Shown: positions 6,897-16,788, counted from the first letter of the stretch. The stretch: DNA of 64,000 bases from Alistipes sp. (GCA_020026335.1 JAHHQO010000006.1:1-64000), one strand, 5' to 3'. A program made the numbers and translations. The notes: a model not told the origin generated them from the sequence alone.

Positions 6897-9794
6897 ATGG
6901 GGAACGATAAGAAATTAAGGCTCATTCGAGTGGCAAAGGAGTTTAATGTTGGTTTGAACACCATCACAGACTTCCTCCACAAGAAGGGCATAAAGAGCGA
7001 CGGATTGCCCGGTTCGCTGGTCGATGCGGCCACGTACGATATTTTGGAGAAGGAGTTTGGAGCCAACCGCAGTGCCCACAAGGCACGCGAGTCGGTGCGC
7101 GAACGCATCTCGCAAAAGCAGGCAACCATCACGCTCGAAGAGGCTGAAGAGCAGGAAAAAGAAGAGGAGAAAGAGGTCATCATCAAGAGTAACGTCATCA
7201 GTGTGAAGGACGAGATTCAGCAGCCCAAAATCCTCGGCAAGATAGACTTGAACCCACCCAAGCACACCTCCGCACCCGCAAAAGAGGAGACGGCACACAA
7301 GGCCGAGGAGGAGAAAAAGCCCAGAGTCGCTACCCCAGATGACAACAAACCCACAGTGGAAAGACCAACAACACATCTCGAACAGAAGAGTGCCACAGAG
7401 CGCAAGGAGACCGTAGCAGCTCCCGCAGAAAAGACTGCCGCAAAACAGGAAATCGAGCAGAAGCCCCAGCCCAAGGTTGCGGCTCAGCCCGCGGAGGAAG
7501 TCAAGAGAGAGACCCCCTCGCAGCACGAAGCAGCGAAGGACCACATCTTCCGTCCGGAGACCACCAAATTGCAGGGTCCCCAGATTTTGGGTACCATGGA
7601 TGTTTCGGAGTTCACCTCCGGAGGCAAGCACAAGCACAAGCGCATCCACAAGGAGAAGGTCGACATCACCAAGGCACAGAAGTCAGCTTCGCAGAACGGC
7701 GGCAAGAATGCTCAGGGCGAGGCCGGCAAGAAGAACCAGAACGGAGACAAGAACCGAGGCAACGCCAACCGCGGCAATGCCAACTCGTCGGCTGCGGGTC
7801 ACAACAATGGCCAGCAGCAGCGTCAGGGCGAAGGTCGTCGCAACAAGAACAACAAGAAGAACGCACCCAAGCCGGTGGTTCGTCCCGAGGTTAGCGACGA
7901 GGAGGTATCAAAGCAGATTAAGGATACCCTTGCACGCCTGACTGCCAAGGGTGCCAAGAACAAGGGTGCCAAGTATCGTAAGGAGAAGCGTGAGGCCGTA
8001 GCCGAGCGCATGAACGTAGAAATCGAAAGAGAGGAGCAGGAGCGCAAGATTCTCAAGGTGACCGAGTTTGTCACCGTGAGCGAGTTGGCCACCATGATGA
8101 ACGTATCGCCCACCGAGGTCATCACCGCATGTATGAACCTTGGTCTGATGGTATCCATCAACCAGCGTCTGGATGCCGAGGCTTTGGTAGTGGTTGCCGA
8201 GGAGTTCGGCTACAAGGTGGAGTTCGTCTCTGTCGAGATTCAGGAAGCCATCACCGAGGAGGACAGCGCCGACGAGGAGGAACACTTGGTTCCCCGTCCG
8301 CCCATTGTCACCGTCATGGGTCACGTAGACCACGGTAAGACTTCACTGTTGGACAACATTCGTAAGACCAATGTCATCGAAGGCGAGGCCGGAGGTATCA
8401 CCCAGCACATCGGTGCGTACAGCGTGAACCTCAACGGTCAGAAGATTACCTTCCTCGACACTCCCGGTCACGAGGCCTTCACCGCCATGCGTGCGCGTGG
8501 TGCGAAGATTACCGACGTGGCCATCATCATCGTGGCTGCCGATGACAGCGTGATGCCCCAGACCATTGAGGCCATCAACCACGCACAGGCAGCAGGTGTG
8601 CCGATGGTATTCGCCATCAACAAGATTGATAAACCCAACGCCAACCCCGACCACATCAAGGAGCAGCTGGCACAGATGAACTACCTCGTGGAGTCATGGG
8701 GCGGTCAGTATCAGGACCAGGAGATTTCTGCCAAGAAGGGCATCAACCTCGACAAACTGTTGGAGAAGGTGCTGTTGGAGGCCGAAGTCCTCGAATTGAA
8801 GGCCAACCCCGACAAGAAAGCCGTGGGTACGGTCATCGAGTCTACTTTGGACAAGGGTCGCGGTTATGTATCGACCATCCTCGTACAGAGCGGTACGCTC
8901 CGCATCGGAGATGTTATCCTGTCGGGTACCTACACCGGTCGTGTGAAGGCGATGTTCAACGAGAACGGTGTTCCCGTCAAGGAGGCAGGACCTTCGACTC
9001 CCGTGCGTGTGCTGGGATTGAACGGTGCTCCCCAGGCAGGTGATACCTTCAACGTGATGGACGACGACCGTTCGGCACGTGAGATTGCCAACAAGCGTGA
9101 GCAGTTGCAGCGTATGCAGGGCATCATGACCCAGAAGCACGTCACTCTGGACGAAATCGGTCGCCGTATCGCCATCGGTTCGTTCAAGGAGCTGAACATC
9201 ATCGTCAAGGGTGATGTGGACGGTTCGGTGGAGGCAATGTCAGGCTCACTCATCAAGCTCTCGAAGGAGACCGTACAGGTGAACGTCATTCACGCCGCCG
9301 TAGGTCAGATTTCGGAGTCGGATGTGCTGTTGGCTGCCGCTTCGAACGCCGTCATCGTCGGCTTCCAGGTTCGTCCTTCGGCAGCTGCCCGCAAGGTAGC
9401 CGAGCAGGAGGAAATCGAGATTCGTCTCTACTCCATCATCTACGATGCCATCAACGATATCAAGGATGCTATCGAGGGTATGTTGGAGCCCGTGATGAAG
9501 GAGGAGATTGTGGCTTCGGTAGAGGTTATGGAAATCTTCAAGATTTCGAAGGTCGGCATGGTTGCCGGTTGTGTGGTTCGTGAGGGTAAGCTCTCGCGCA
9601 ACACGCCCATCCGTGTCATCCGTGACGGTATCGTTATCCACACCGGTAAGCTCGGTTCGCTCAAGCGATTCAAGGATGATGTCAAAGAGGTGACTCTGGG
9701 ACAGGATTGCGGTCTGAATATCGATTCTTACAACGATATCAAGGTCGGCGATATTGTCGAGGGTTACGAACAGGTCGAGGTAAAACGCAAGTAG
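6897..9794 (+). CDS. infB: Translation initiation factor IF-2
   Basis: A 965-residue GTPase that brings fMet-tRNA to the 30S subunit. An IF2_N helical domain (about residues 6-50) is followed by a long low-complexity region rich in Lys, Glu, Gln, Asn and Pro (about 80-345) and a second IF2_N motif (VTEFVTVSELATMMNVS, about 387-403). The G domain begins near residue 470: GHVDHGKTS (G1), DTPGHEAF (G3), NKID (G4). Domains II-IV follow and end near ...YEQVEVKRK. The extended charged N-terminus is common in Bacteroidota. It ends the rimP-nusA-infB operon; the next gene is only 43 bases away, so read-through is possible. Confidence 0.97.
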   Translation: MGNDKKLRLIRVAKEFNVGLNTITDFLHKKGIKSDGLPGSLVDAATYDILEKEFGANRSAHKARESVRERISQKQATITLEEAEEQEKEEEKEVIIKSNVISVKDEIQQPKILGKIDLNPPKHTSAPAKEETAHKAEEEKKPRVATPDDNKPTVERPTTHLEQKSATERKETVAAPAEKTAAKQEIEQKPQPKVAAQPAEEVKRETPSQHEAAKDHIFRPETTKLQGPQILGTMDVSEFTSGGKHKHKRIHKEKVDITKAQKSASQNGGKNAQGEAGKKNQNGDKNRGNANRGNANSSAAGHNNGQQQRQGEGRRNKNNKKNAPKPVVRPEVSDEEVSKQIKDTLARLTAKGAKNKGAKYRKEKREAVAERMNVEIEREEQERKILKVTEFVTVSELATMMNVSPTEVITACMNLGLMVSINQRLDAEALVVVAEEFGYKVEFVSVEIQEAITEEDSADEEEHLVPRPPIVTVMGHVDHGKTSLLDNIRKTNVIEGEAGGITQHIGAYSVNLNGQKITFLDTPGHEAFTAMRARGAKITDVAIIIVAADDSVMPQTIEAINHAQAAGVPMVFAINKIDKPNANPDHIKEQLAQMNYLVESWGGQYQDQEISAKKGINLDKLLEKVLLEAEVLELKANPDKKAVGTVIESTLDKGRGYVSTILVQSGTLRIGDVILSGTYTGRVKAMFNENGVPVKEAGPSTPVRVLGLNGAPQAGDTFNVMDDDRSAREIANKREQLQRMQGIMTQKHVTLDEIGRRIAIGSFKELNIIVKGDVDGSVEAMSGSLIKLSKETVQVNVIHAAVGQISESDVLLAAASNAVIVGFQVRPSAAARKVAEQEEIEIRLYSIIYDAINDIKDAIEGMLEPVMKEEIVASVEVMEIFKISKVGMVAGCVVREGKLSRNTPIRVIRDGIVIHTGKLGSLKRFKDDVKEVTLGQDCGLNIDSYNDIKVGDIVEGYEQVEVKRK

Positions 9795-9837
9795 AAACAT
9801 TTGCAACCATATAACAAACCTATTAATTCTAACTATT

Positions 9838-11160
9838 ATGAAGACACCTATTAATTTTACGACACCCGAAGAGGCTGTCAAGGTGATTAAGTCCGGTGAC
9901 CATGTACACCTCAGTTCAGTAGCATCGGCTCCCCAGTGCCTCATCAAGGCGATGTGCGCACGTGGCGAGGCCGGCGAGCTCCACGATGTTCATGTACACC
10001 ACCTTCATACCGAGGGTCCTGCACCCTATGCAGATCCCAAGTTCGAGGGTATTTTCCAGTTGGACTCATTCTTCGTAGGCTCTAATGTAAGAAAGGTAAC
10101 CCAGACAGGTTATGCGGGATACATTCCGGTCTTCCTGAGCGAGACACAGAAGCTCTATCGCTGCGGCGCAGTTCCCTGCAATGTGGCCATGATTCAGGTA
10201 TGTCCCCCTGACAAGCACGGTTACGTTTCGCTGGGTACTTCGGTCGACGCCACACTGGCAGCCGTCGAGTGCGCAGACTATGTCATCGCGGTTATCAACA
10301 AGTATGTACCCCGTTCGTTCGGTCAGGCGATGATTCCCATGTCGAAGATTGACATCTTCGTACAGGACGACACACCGCTCATCGAGGCCAAGTTCACTCA
10401 GCCCAATGAGATTGAGACCGCCATCGGTAAGAACTGTGCCGCGCTCATCGAGGACGGTGCCACCCTTCAGATGGGTATCGGTGCCATTCCCAACGCCGTA
10501 TTGGCACAGCTGGGCAACCACAAGAACCTCGGTATCCACACCGAGATGTTCGCCGACGGTGTCCTTCCCCTCGTGGAGAAGGGTGTCATCAACGGTGAGG
10601 CCAAAAAGACCGACCCCGGAAAGATTGTTTCGACCTTCCTGATGGGTTCACAGGACGTCTATAACTTCATCGATGACAACCCCGGTGTATTGATGATGGA
10701 TGTGGGTTACACCAACGACCCCTACATCATCTCGCAGAACGACCGCATGACCGCCATCAACTCTGCCCTGCAGATTGACCTCACCGGTCAGGTAGCTGCC
10801 GACTCTCTCGGAACCAAGTTCTGGTCGGGTGTCGGTGGTCAGATTGACTTCGTTTACGGTGCTTCGTTGTCGAAGGGTGGTAAGGCCATCATCGCCATGC
10901 CCTCAATGACCAACAAGGGCGTATCGAAAATCTGCCCCACCCTGTTGGACGGCGCAGGTGTTGTTACCACACGTTTCCACGCTCACTGGATTGTCACCGA
11001 GTACGGTGCAGTCGATTTGTATGGCAAGACCATGCAGGAGCGTGCACGCCAGCTCATCTCCATTGCACACCCGTCGGCTCGCGAGGAGCTCGACCGTGCG
11101 GCATTTGAGCGTTGGGGTTCACACCACCACTACATCAAGAGCTACATGGACAAGAAATAA
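9838..11160 (+). CDS. Acetyl-CoA hydrolase/transferase family CoA-transferase
   Basis: A 440-residue cytoplasmic enzyme. It has the two-domain fold of acetyl-CoA hydrolase/4-hydroxybutyrate CoA-transferases, which move CoA between acyl groups through a glutamyl-CoA intermediate. The expected catalytic glutamate is E236 in LGIHTEMFADG. Other family blocks are MGIGAIPNAVLAQL (about 212-225) and GVGGQIDFVYGAS in the C-terminal domain. A likely physiological reaction is succinyl-CoA or butyryl-CoA with acetate during fermentation, but the substrate cannot be read from the sequence. It follows infB by 43 bases and is followed by two terminators; it is probably its own unit or at the end of the infB operon. 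Confidence 0.88.
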   Translation: MKTPINFTTPEEAVKVIKSGDHVHLSSVASAPQCLIKAMCARGEAGELHDVHVHHLHTEGPAPYADPKFEGIFQLDSFFVGSNVRKVTQTGYAGYIPVFLSETQKLYRCGAVPCNVAMIQVCPPDKHGYVSLGTSVDATLAAVECADYVIAVINKYVPRSFGQAMIPMSKIDIFVQDDTPLIEAKFTQPNEIETAIGKNCAALIEDGATLQMGIGAIPNAVLAQLGNHKNLGIHTEMFADGVLPLVEKGVINGEAKKTDPGKIVSTFLMGSQDVYNFIDDNPGVLMMDVGYTNDPYIISQNDRMTAINSALQIDLTGQVAADSLGTKFWSGVGGQIDFVYGASLSKGGKAIIAMPSMTNKGVSKICPTLLDGAGVVTTRFHAHWIVTEYGAVDLYGKTMQERARQLISIAHPSAREELDRAAFERWGSHHHYIKSYMDKK

Positions 11161-11180
11161 TAGTTATGTAGAATCAGTAA

Positions 11181-11217
11181 CACCACCTGTCGGGAACGCC
11201 GACAGGTGGTGTTTTTC
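11181..11217 (+). terminator. Terminator of the CoA-transferase gene
   Basis: The 13-bp stem CACCACCTGTCGG (11181-11193) / CCGACAGGTGGTG (11199-11211) is followed by TTTTTC. Confidence 0.9.
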
Positions 11218-11250
11218 TTATGCCGACAGTTCTCACGCTACACGGCACAA

Positions 11251-11286
11251 AAAAGGGGACACCATCGAAAAGTGGTGTCCCCTTTT
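11251..11286 (-). terminator. Terminator of galK (bidirectional shape)
   Basis: A 14-bp stem (11251-11264 with 11273-11286) has A and T runs on both sides. It lies 16 bases past the galK stop, between the convergent CoA-transferase and galK genes. Confidence 0.85.
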
Positions 11287-11301
11287 ATAATAAATATTGG
11301 T

Positions 11302-12432
11302 CTATTCCAGACGGCGCGAACCATCGGAGATGACGACATCGTAAATCTTGGGTTCGTGACCATATTTGGCGTTAAATTCGCTCTTGGCCTTGGCGATGAA
11401 GGTATCGTAGAGTTCGTCCTTCACCAGGTTGATGGTGCAACCGCCGAAACCGCCGCCCATGATGCGCGAACCGCTCACGCCACACTGCTCTGCCACCTCG
11501 ACCAGGAAGTCCAACTCCTCGCACGATACTTCGTAGTCCTTCGACATACCCCAGTGGGTCTCATACATACGCTTGCCGACCGTCTCGTAGTCGCCCTTTT
11601 CGAGGGCATCGCACACATCGAGCACACGGCGTTCCTCACCGATGACATAGCGCGCACGTTTGTAGTCCTCCTCCGAAATCTGTGACTTCACGGCATCGAG
11701 CTGTTCCATGGTGGCACCGCGCAGGAACTCCTGCCCCAGCACCTTCGCCACACGCTCACACGATGCACGGCGGTCGTTGTAGGGCGAGCCTACCAAAGCA
11801 TGCTTCACACGTGAATCCACCAGCACGAGCTTGTAGCCCTTGGGGGCGAACGGGAAATATTCATACTCCATCGAACGGCAGTCAAGACGCATGAGGTTGC
11901 CCTTCTTGCCGAAGACCGAAGCGAACTGGTCCATGATGCCGCAATTCACACCGCAGTAGTTGTGTTCGGTGGACTGTCCCACACGAGCCAGCTCGAACTT
12001 GTCGACACCGCAGTCGAACAGCTCATTCATGGCAAAGGCATAGGTCGACTCCAGCGCGGCACTCGACGACATGCCGGCACCGAGGGGTACATCGCCCGCG
12101 AACACGGTGTCGAAACCGCCCAACTTGCCGCCACGCTTCTGCATCTCGCGGCACACGCCGAAGATGTAGCAGGCCCACGACTGCGAAGGTTTGTCCTCCT
12201 CGCGAAGGCCGAACACAGCCTCCTCGCCCAAATCGAGGGCATAAGCGCGCACCTTGTCCGTGCCATTGAGTCTGATGGCCGCCACAATGCCCTTGTCCAC
12301 CGCTCCGGGGAAGACAAAACCGCCGTTGTAATCGGTATGCTCGCCGATAAGGTTAATTCGTCCGGGAGATGCATAGCAGACGGCACCTTCGCCGTAGAGC
12401 TCTGCAAATTTCTGTTTTACCTGTTCTTTCAT
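11302..12432 (-). CDS. galK: Galactokinase
   Basis: A 376-residue GHMP-family kinase that phosphorylates galactose at C1 in the Leloir pathway. The N-terminal galactokinase signature GRINLIGEHTDYNGGFV is at about residues 24-40, the GHMP phosphate-binding loop VPLGAGMSSSAALES is at about 111-125, and a C-terminal GGGFGGCTINLV motif is near 337. The length is normal. It stands alone, convergent with the CoA-transferase gene, without galT/galE or a transporter nearby. I see no clear -7 box; the best candidate upstream on the minus strand is TATCTTCG near 12470-12480, which lacks one consensus base. Confidence 0.96.
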   Translation of the reverse strand: MKEQVKQKFAELYGEGAVCYASPGRINLIGEHTDYNGGFVFPGAVDKGIVAAIRLNGTDKVRAYALDLGEEAVFGLREEDKPSQSWACYIFGVCREMQKRGGKLGGFDTVFAGDVPLGAGMSSSAALESTYAFAMNELFDCGVDKFELARVGQSTEHNYCGVNCGIMDQFASVFGKKGNLMRLDCRSMEYEYFPFAPKGYKLVLVDSRVKHALVGSPYNDRRASCERVAKVLGQEFLRGATMEQLDAVKSQISEEDYKRARYVIGEERRVLDVCDALEKGDYETVGKRMYETHWGMSKDYEVSCEELDFLVEVAEQCGVSGSRIMGGGFGGCTINLVKDELYDTFIAKAKSEFNAKYGHEPKIYDVVISDGSRRLE

Positions 12433-12641
12433 GATGATTGGATTAGTAAATTTTTCGGTATTAAGCAGAACGAAGATAATAAAAATATTTTAAATACTAC
12501 GCAAATTCCTCCCACAAAAAAACATCTCACGGTGCATAATCATCAGAAAATGAAGCTCATCTTCCTCACCTCACGCCCTTCCGCCCACGAAAACGGCGGC
12601 AAACGGCGTGCAAAAAGATTACACATTGTGCAAAAAAAATG

Positions 12642-12649
12642 TAACTTTG
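12642..12649 (+). promoter_or_regulatory. -7 box for the glycerophosphodiesterase gene
   Basis: TAACTTTG matches TAnnTTTG, 31 bases upstream of ATG 12681, in an AT-rich stretch. Confidence 0.5.
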
Positions 12650-12680
12650 GGTAAACAAAAAACACCAAAAACCTACGACC

Positions 12681-13454
12681 ATGACGCTTAAAACCCTCCT
12701 TTCGGCGGCTGCCGTTCTGATGGGCACCGCCGCCTTTGCCCAGCCGAAAGTCATCGCCCACCGCGGCTACTGGAAGACCGAAGGCTCGGCACAGAACTCC
12801 ATCACCGCCCTCCACAAGGCCGACGAGATAGCGGCCTTCGGCTCGGAATTCGACGTATGGCTCACCGCCGACAAAGAGTTGGTGGTCAATCACGACCGCG
12901 TATTCGCCGGCACGGACATCAACATGGAGCAGGACAAGTTCGACCGCATACGCACCATACACCTCTCCAACAAGGAGGTCATTCCCTCACTCGACGAGTA
13001 CCTCAAAGCCGGACAGTATGTCGATACCCGTCTGGTGCTGGAGATGAAGCCCCTGCGCGATGTCTCGCGCGAGAAAATCGCCGTGAAGAAGATTGTCAAG
13101 GCACTCAGGCAGTACCATCTGACCGACAACACCGACTTCATCTCCTTCTCGCTCCATGCCTGCCGACTCTTCCACGAGAAGATGCCCGAGGTCGATGTCT
13201 ATTACCTCAACGGCGACCTCACTCCGCAGGAGATTCTCGACCACGGATTTGCCGGCATGGACTACTCGATGGGCACCTACCGCAAGCACCCCGAATGGGT
13301 GAAGGAGTGCCACGATTTGGGACTCAAGGTCAATGTCTGGACGGTCAATTCGGAGGAGGACATGCGTTACTTCATCGACTTGGGCGTGGATATGATTACC
13401 ACCAACGAACCCGAATTGTTGCAACGTCTGCTCGCCGAGCGCGAGGAGAAGTAG
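12681..13454 (+). CDS. Exported glycerophosphodiester phosphodiesterase
   Basis: A 257-residue protein with a signal peptide (residues 1-20, ending AAFAQ), so probably periplasmic. The GDPD TIM-barrel motifs are intact: HRG at 27-29, metal ligands E56 and D58 in SEFDVWLT, and catalytic H71 with D72 in NHDRVF. The C-terminal VWTVNSEEDM..GVDMITTNEP matches the family's closing strands. It hydrolyses glycerophosphodiesters such as glycerophosphoethanolamine to glycerol-3-phosphate and an alcohol. It is monocistronic with its own -7 box and a terminator 18 bases after the stop. Confidence 0.92.
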   Translation: MTLKTLLSAAAVLMGTAAFAQPKVIAHRGYWKTEGSAQNSITALHKADEIAAFGSEFDVWLTADKELVVNHDRVFAGTDINMEQDKFDRIRTIHLSNKEVIPSLDEYLKAGQYVDTRLVLEMKPLRDVSREKIAVKKIVKALRQYHLTDNTDFISFSLHACRLFHEKMPEVDVYYLNGDLTPQEILDHGFAGMDYSMGTYRKHPEWVKECHDLGLKVNVWTVNSEEDMRYFIDLGVDMITTNEPELLQRLLAEREEK

Positions 13455-13472
13455 CTCGACGGTATGATACAA

Positions 13473-13509
13473 AAAAAAGAGTTGTGGAACATTCCACAAC
13501 TCTTTTTTT
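13473..13509 (+). terminator. Bidirectional terminator between gdpd and ygjP
   Basis: Stem AGAGTTGTGGA/TCCACAACTCT (about 13478-13503) is flanked by an A run and a T run. It sits between convergent genes and can serve both. Confidence 0.85.
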
Positions 13510-13519
13510 ATCTGTTTGT

Positions 13520-14098
13520 CTATCGGGTCGAATACCGTCTCAACTCGCGTTGCAACTCCTTTTCGCGTCCACCCACCAATTTGTCGAGCAGGGCATGAAA
13601 CCTCACGGAGTGGTTATGTTCTCGCGTGTGGCACAACTCGTGGAGAATCACGAAGTCACGCAGGTGCTCGGGCAGGGTCATCAGCAGGAGCGATAACGAG
13701 ATGTCGTTGCGCGAGGAGCAACTCCCCCACTTCGAACGTGTGAGTCGCACCGTCACGGAGTTATACTTAAGTCCCGTGAGTCGCGACAATCGTTCGATGC
13801 GTTGCGGCAGGTCGATTTTCGCCTCGCGGCGCAAACGCTCTACCCTGAGTTTCTCCTCCTCGGCAGAGAGTCGGGGCGGCTCGGCAGCTCGGCGTTGTGC
13901 CATCTTGCGCAGGGCGGCTTCCACCCACTCCGCTTTCTCGTCGAGAAATCGTAATGCCCTTTCGGGGGACACCGAAGACGGGAACGATAACCTCACCTCA
14001 CCCGACAGGCGCACCCCCAGCGAGATGCGCCGCGCACGCGGATTGGCTGACAAGGTCACCTCACCCCAGCGCGGATGACGATACTTTGTGACGCTCAT
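13520..14098 (-). CDS. YgjP/DUF45-type putative metallopeptidase
   Basis: A 192-residue protein of the YgjP-like (DUF45, M48-related) family. The zinc motif HELCH is at residues 153-157, with a further histidine in REHNHS (about 163); the preceding RSKWGSCSSR motif (121-130) is typical of this family. No signal peptide, so cytoplasmic. The E. coli relative has been linked to nucleotide or peptide hydrolysis, but the substrate here is unknown. It is last in the leftward operon rpe-abcF-rlmB-ygjP, 20 bases after rlmB. Confidence 0.85.
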   Translation of the reverse strand: MSVTKYRHPRWGEVTLSANPRARRISLGVRLSGEVRLSFPSSVSPERALRFLDEKAEWVEAALRKMAQRRAAEPPRLSAEEEKLRVERLRREAKIDLPQRIERLSRLTGLKYNSVTVRLTRSKWGSCSSRNDISLSLLLMTLPEHLRDFVILHELCHTREHNHSVRFHALLDKLVGGREKELQRELRRYSTR

Positions 14099-14118
14099 CG
14101 TTCACCCTCCTCGGGGGA

Positions 14119-14850
14119 TTAGTCGCCGATACGCTGACGCACGACCTCAAACAACATGACGGCAGCGGCTGCCGACACGTTCAGCGACTCGATGTGACCA
14201 ATCAGAGGAATGGCCAGCTGCTCGTCACAGAGTTTGAGCACCTCGCGCGAGATACCCGTATCCTCGGCACCCATCACGATGGCGGTAGGCTTCTTAAAAT
14301 CAGCATCGTAGAGCAGTTTGCGGCTCTTCTCGGTAGCGGCAACCACCTGGAAGCCCTCGCTCTGGAGCAGTTTGAGGGTATTGCGGATAGAGCCTACACG
14401 GCACACGGGGATAGTGGTGAGAGCACCTGCCGACGAACGAATCGCCTCGGCATTGACGGGAGCCGAATTCTTCAGCGGTGTAATCAGACCGTGAGCACCG
14501 GCACACTCCGCAGAACGCGCAATGGCACCGAAGTTACGCACATCGGTCACACCGTCGAAGACCACCACCAGAGGGGTTTCGTCCTCGGGGACGCGCTCCA
14601 AAATATCCTGCAACTCCACATACTCGATGGCGGCAATCTGTGCCACCACCCCCTGGTGGTTACCGCGGGTCAGGCGGTTCAGCTTCTCGACGGGGACCTC
14701 CTGAAAACGGATTCTGTGACGAATGCACAAATCCTTCAACTCCTGCATGAGCTGACCCTCGGCACCCTTGCGGATGTAGAGTTTCTCAATCTGCTTGTGT
14801 GCCTCGACAGCCTCGGCTACGGGGCGAATACCGAAAATAATGTTATCCAT
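14119..14850 (-). CDS. rlmB: 23S rRNA 2'-O-methyltransferase RlmB (TrmH family)
   Basis: A 243-residue SPOUT methyltransferase. The N-terminal substrate-binding domain (IIFGIRPVAEAVEAHKQIEKL) is followed by SPOUT motif 1 (DGVTDVRNFGAIARSAE, about 100-116), motif 2 (IVMGAEDTGIS) and motif 3 (LIGHIESLNVSAAAAVMLFE), which form the trefoil knot and bind AdoMet. It is predicted to methylate the 2'-OH of the 23S rRNA P-loop guanosine (E. coli G2251). It starts 3 bases after the abcF stop, so translation is probably coupled. Confidence 0.92.
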   Translation of the reverse strand: MDNIIFGIRPVAEAVEAHKQIEKLYIRKGAEGQLMQELKDLCIRHRIRFQEVPVEKLNRLTRGNHQGVVAQIAAIEYVELQDILERVPEDETPLVVVFDGVTDVRNFGAIARSAECAGAHGLITPLKNSAPVNAEAIRSSAGALTTIPVCRVGSIRNTLKLLQSEGFQVVAATEKSRKLLYDADFKKPTAIVMGAEDTGISREVLKLCDEQLAIPLIGHIESLNVSAAAAVMLFEVVRQRIGD

Positions 14851-14853
14851 ATA

Positions 14854-16788
14854 CTATTGTTGTTCTTCTACCAATTCCAATTCATAAGAGGCCTTCTCCC
14901 ACTCGTGCATCTCGTGGTCGTAACGCGCCTTGAGGTCGTTGTAGGCCTTGTAATCCTCCTCGACATACTCTGCCGAGGCCGCAAAACGCGACTCGTAGTC
15001 GGCTATCTGTTTCTCGATGTCGGCGAGGGTGTTCTCGATGGTCTCCACCGTCTTGCGCATCTTGCGCAGGAGCTTCTCCTGCTCCTTCTGCTGTTCGTAG
15101 GTCAGCTTGCCGGCCGTGGCCTTGGGCTTCTCCTCGCTCTTCACGGGCGTGTCGTGACGCTCGATTTCCTGCAACGAATCGAGCTTGCGCTTCTCAAGGA
15201 AGTAATAGATACCTCCCAGATATTCGTGCACCTCACCGTCACGGAACTCATAGACCTTGTCCACCAGCCCATCGAGGAACTCTCTATCGTGTGATACCAC
15301 GACCACCGTGCCGTCATACTTCTGAATGGCATTCTTGAGAATATCCTTCGAGCGCATATCCATGTGGTTGGTCGGCTCGTCGAGTACCAGCAGGTTGCGC
15401 GGTTCGAGCATCATGCGCGCCATTGCCAGACGTGCACGCTCGCCACCCGACAGCACCTTCACCTTCTTTTCGATGTCCTCGCCACGGAAGAGGAAAGCAC
15501 CCAGAATATCGCGCAGACGGGTACGGATGTCACCCACAGCCACGCGGTCGAGGGTGTCGAACACCGTGAAATCACCGTCCATCAAATCGTCCTGATTCTG
15601 TGCATAGTAACCGATATTGACATTGGCACCCAGCTTCACATATCCCTCCGTGGGGGTCAGCTGGCCGATGAGCATACGCGCCAATGTGGTCTTACCCTCA
15701 CCGTTGCGACCCACCAGCGCGATTTTGTCACCCTTCTCGATGACGAAGTTCGCACCGCTGAATACGTGTTTCTTGCCGAACGACATACCGGCCTCGTGGA
15801 TGTCCGCCACAATCTGCCCCGAACGGGGTGCAGGAGGGAACTTGATGTTGAGGGTTGCCACGTCTTCCTCCTCGACCTCCAGACGCTCCAGACGGTCGAG
15901 CTGTTTGATGCGCGACTGCACCTGATTGGATTTGGTGGGCTTGTAGCGGAACTTTTCGATGAACTCCTCGGTCTTCTCAATCATACGCTGCTGGTTCTCG
16001 TAGGCCGCCATCTGCTGTTGGCGGCGCTCGGCACGCAGCACCACATATTTCGAATAGGGCACCTTATAGTCGGTCACCTTACCCAGCGACAGCTCCACCG
16101 TGCGGTTGGTCACATTGTCGAGGAAGGCGCGGTCGTGCGAGATGAGCAGCACGGCACCGTTGTAGTTCTTCAGGTAGTCCTCCAGCCACTGGATAGACTC
16201 GATGTCGAGGTGGTTGGTCGGCTCGTCGAGCAGGAAAATCGAGGGACGGCGCAAAAGGAGCTTCGCCAGCTCGATACGCATACGCCAGCCGCCCGAAAAC
16301 TCGCTCGTGGGACGCTGAAAGTCCTCGCGCTTGAAACCCAGACCCAGGAGGGTCTTCTCGATGTCGGCCTCACGGGTATCACCCCCCAGAATGTGGTAGT
16401 GGTCCTGTGCGGCGTTGAGCTGCTGAATCAGGTCGGCATACTCCTCGCTCTCGTAGTCGGTGCGCTCGGTGATTTCGCGGGTCAGACGCGCAATGTCTGC
16501 CTCCAACTTCAGCACCTCGACAAACGCCTTCTCGGTCTCCTCCACCAGCGAGGTGGTGTCGTGTACACGCATCGTCTGCGGCAGGTAGCCCACCGTACAC
16601 TCGCCATTGATGGTCACCGCACCCGATGTGGGCTGCTGTTCGCCGACAATGATTTTCAACAGGGTGGACTTGCCGGCTCCGTTCTTGCCGACTAGTCCTA
16701 TTCGGTCTTTGGGATTTATCAGAAACGAGATGTCATCGAAGAGCGTCCACCCTCCGTAACTCACCGTCAGATTGTCTAATGATATCAT
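14854..16788 (-). CDS. ABC-F family ribosome-associated ATPase
   Basis: A 644-residue soluble protein with two ATPase domains and no membrane segments. Domain 1 has Walker A GKNGAGKST (about 34-42), signature FSGGWRMRIEL and Walker B IFLLDEPTNHLD. A charged linker (about 245-300) follows. Domain 2 has GRNGEGKTT, LSGGERARLAMARM and LLVLDEPTNHMD. A C-terminal coiled coil of about 100 residues rich in Glu/Lys ends the protein, as in Uup-like members. ABC-F proteins act on stalled ribosomes in translation. It abuts rpe (its ATG follows the rpe stop directly) and is 3 bases from rlmB, so it is in a translation-linked operon. Confidence 0.9.
   Translation of the reverse strand: MISLDNLTVSYGGWTLFDDISFLINPKDRIGLVGKNGAGKSTLLKIIVGEQQPTSGAVTINGECTVGYLPQTMRVHDTTSLVEETEKAFVEVLKLEADIARLTREITERTDYESEEYADLIQQLNAAQDHYHILGGDTREADIEKTLLGLGFKREDFQRPTSEFSGGWRMRIELAKLLLRRPSIFLLDEPTNHLDIESIQWLEDYLKNYNGAVLLISHDRAFLDNVTNRTVELSLGKVTDYKVPYSKYVVLRAERRQQQMAAYENQQRMIEKTEEFIEKFRYKPTKSNQVQSRIKQLDRLERLEVEEEDVATLNIKFPPAPRSGQIVADIHEAGMSFGKKHVFSGANFVIEKGDKIALVGRNGEGKTTLARMLIGQLTPTEGYVKLGANVNIGYYAQNQDDLMDGDFTVFDTLDRVAVGDIRTRLRDILGAFLFRGEDIEKKVKVLSGGERARLAMARMMLEPRNLLVLDEPTNHMDMRSKDILKNAIQKYDGTVVVVSHDREFLDGLVDKVYEFRDGEVHEYLGGIYYFLEKRKLDSLQEIERHDTPVKSEEKPKATAGKLTYEQQKEQEKLLRKMRKTVETIENTLADIEKQIADYESRFAASAEYVEEDYKAYNDLKARYDHEMHEWEKASYELELVEEQQ

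Noticed and set aside
10741..10800. Apparent loss of a catalytic glutamate in the CoA-transferase (ALQIDLTGQV)
   Set aside because: In the 4-hydroxybutyrate CoA-transferase branch the active glutamate is in the IH(S/T)EM motif, which is present here (E236).
15364..16695. Long plus-strand open frame antisense to the ABC-F gene
   Set aside because: A composition-driven shadow of a GC-rich real gene; its translation is His/Leu/Val-rich without domain motifs.
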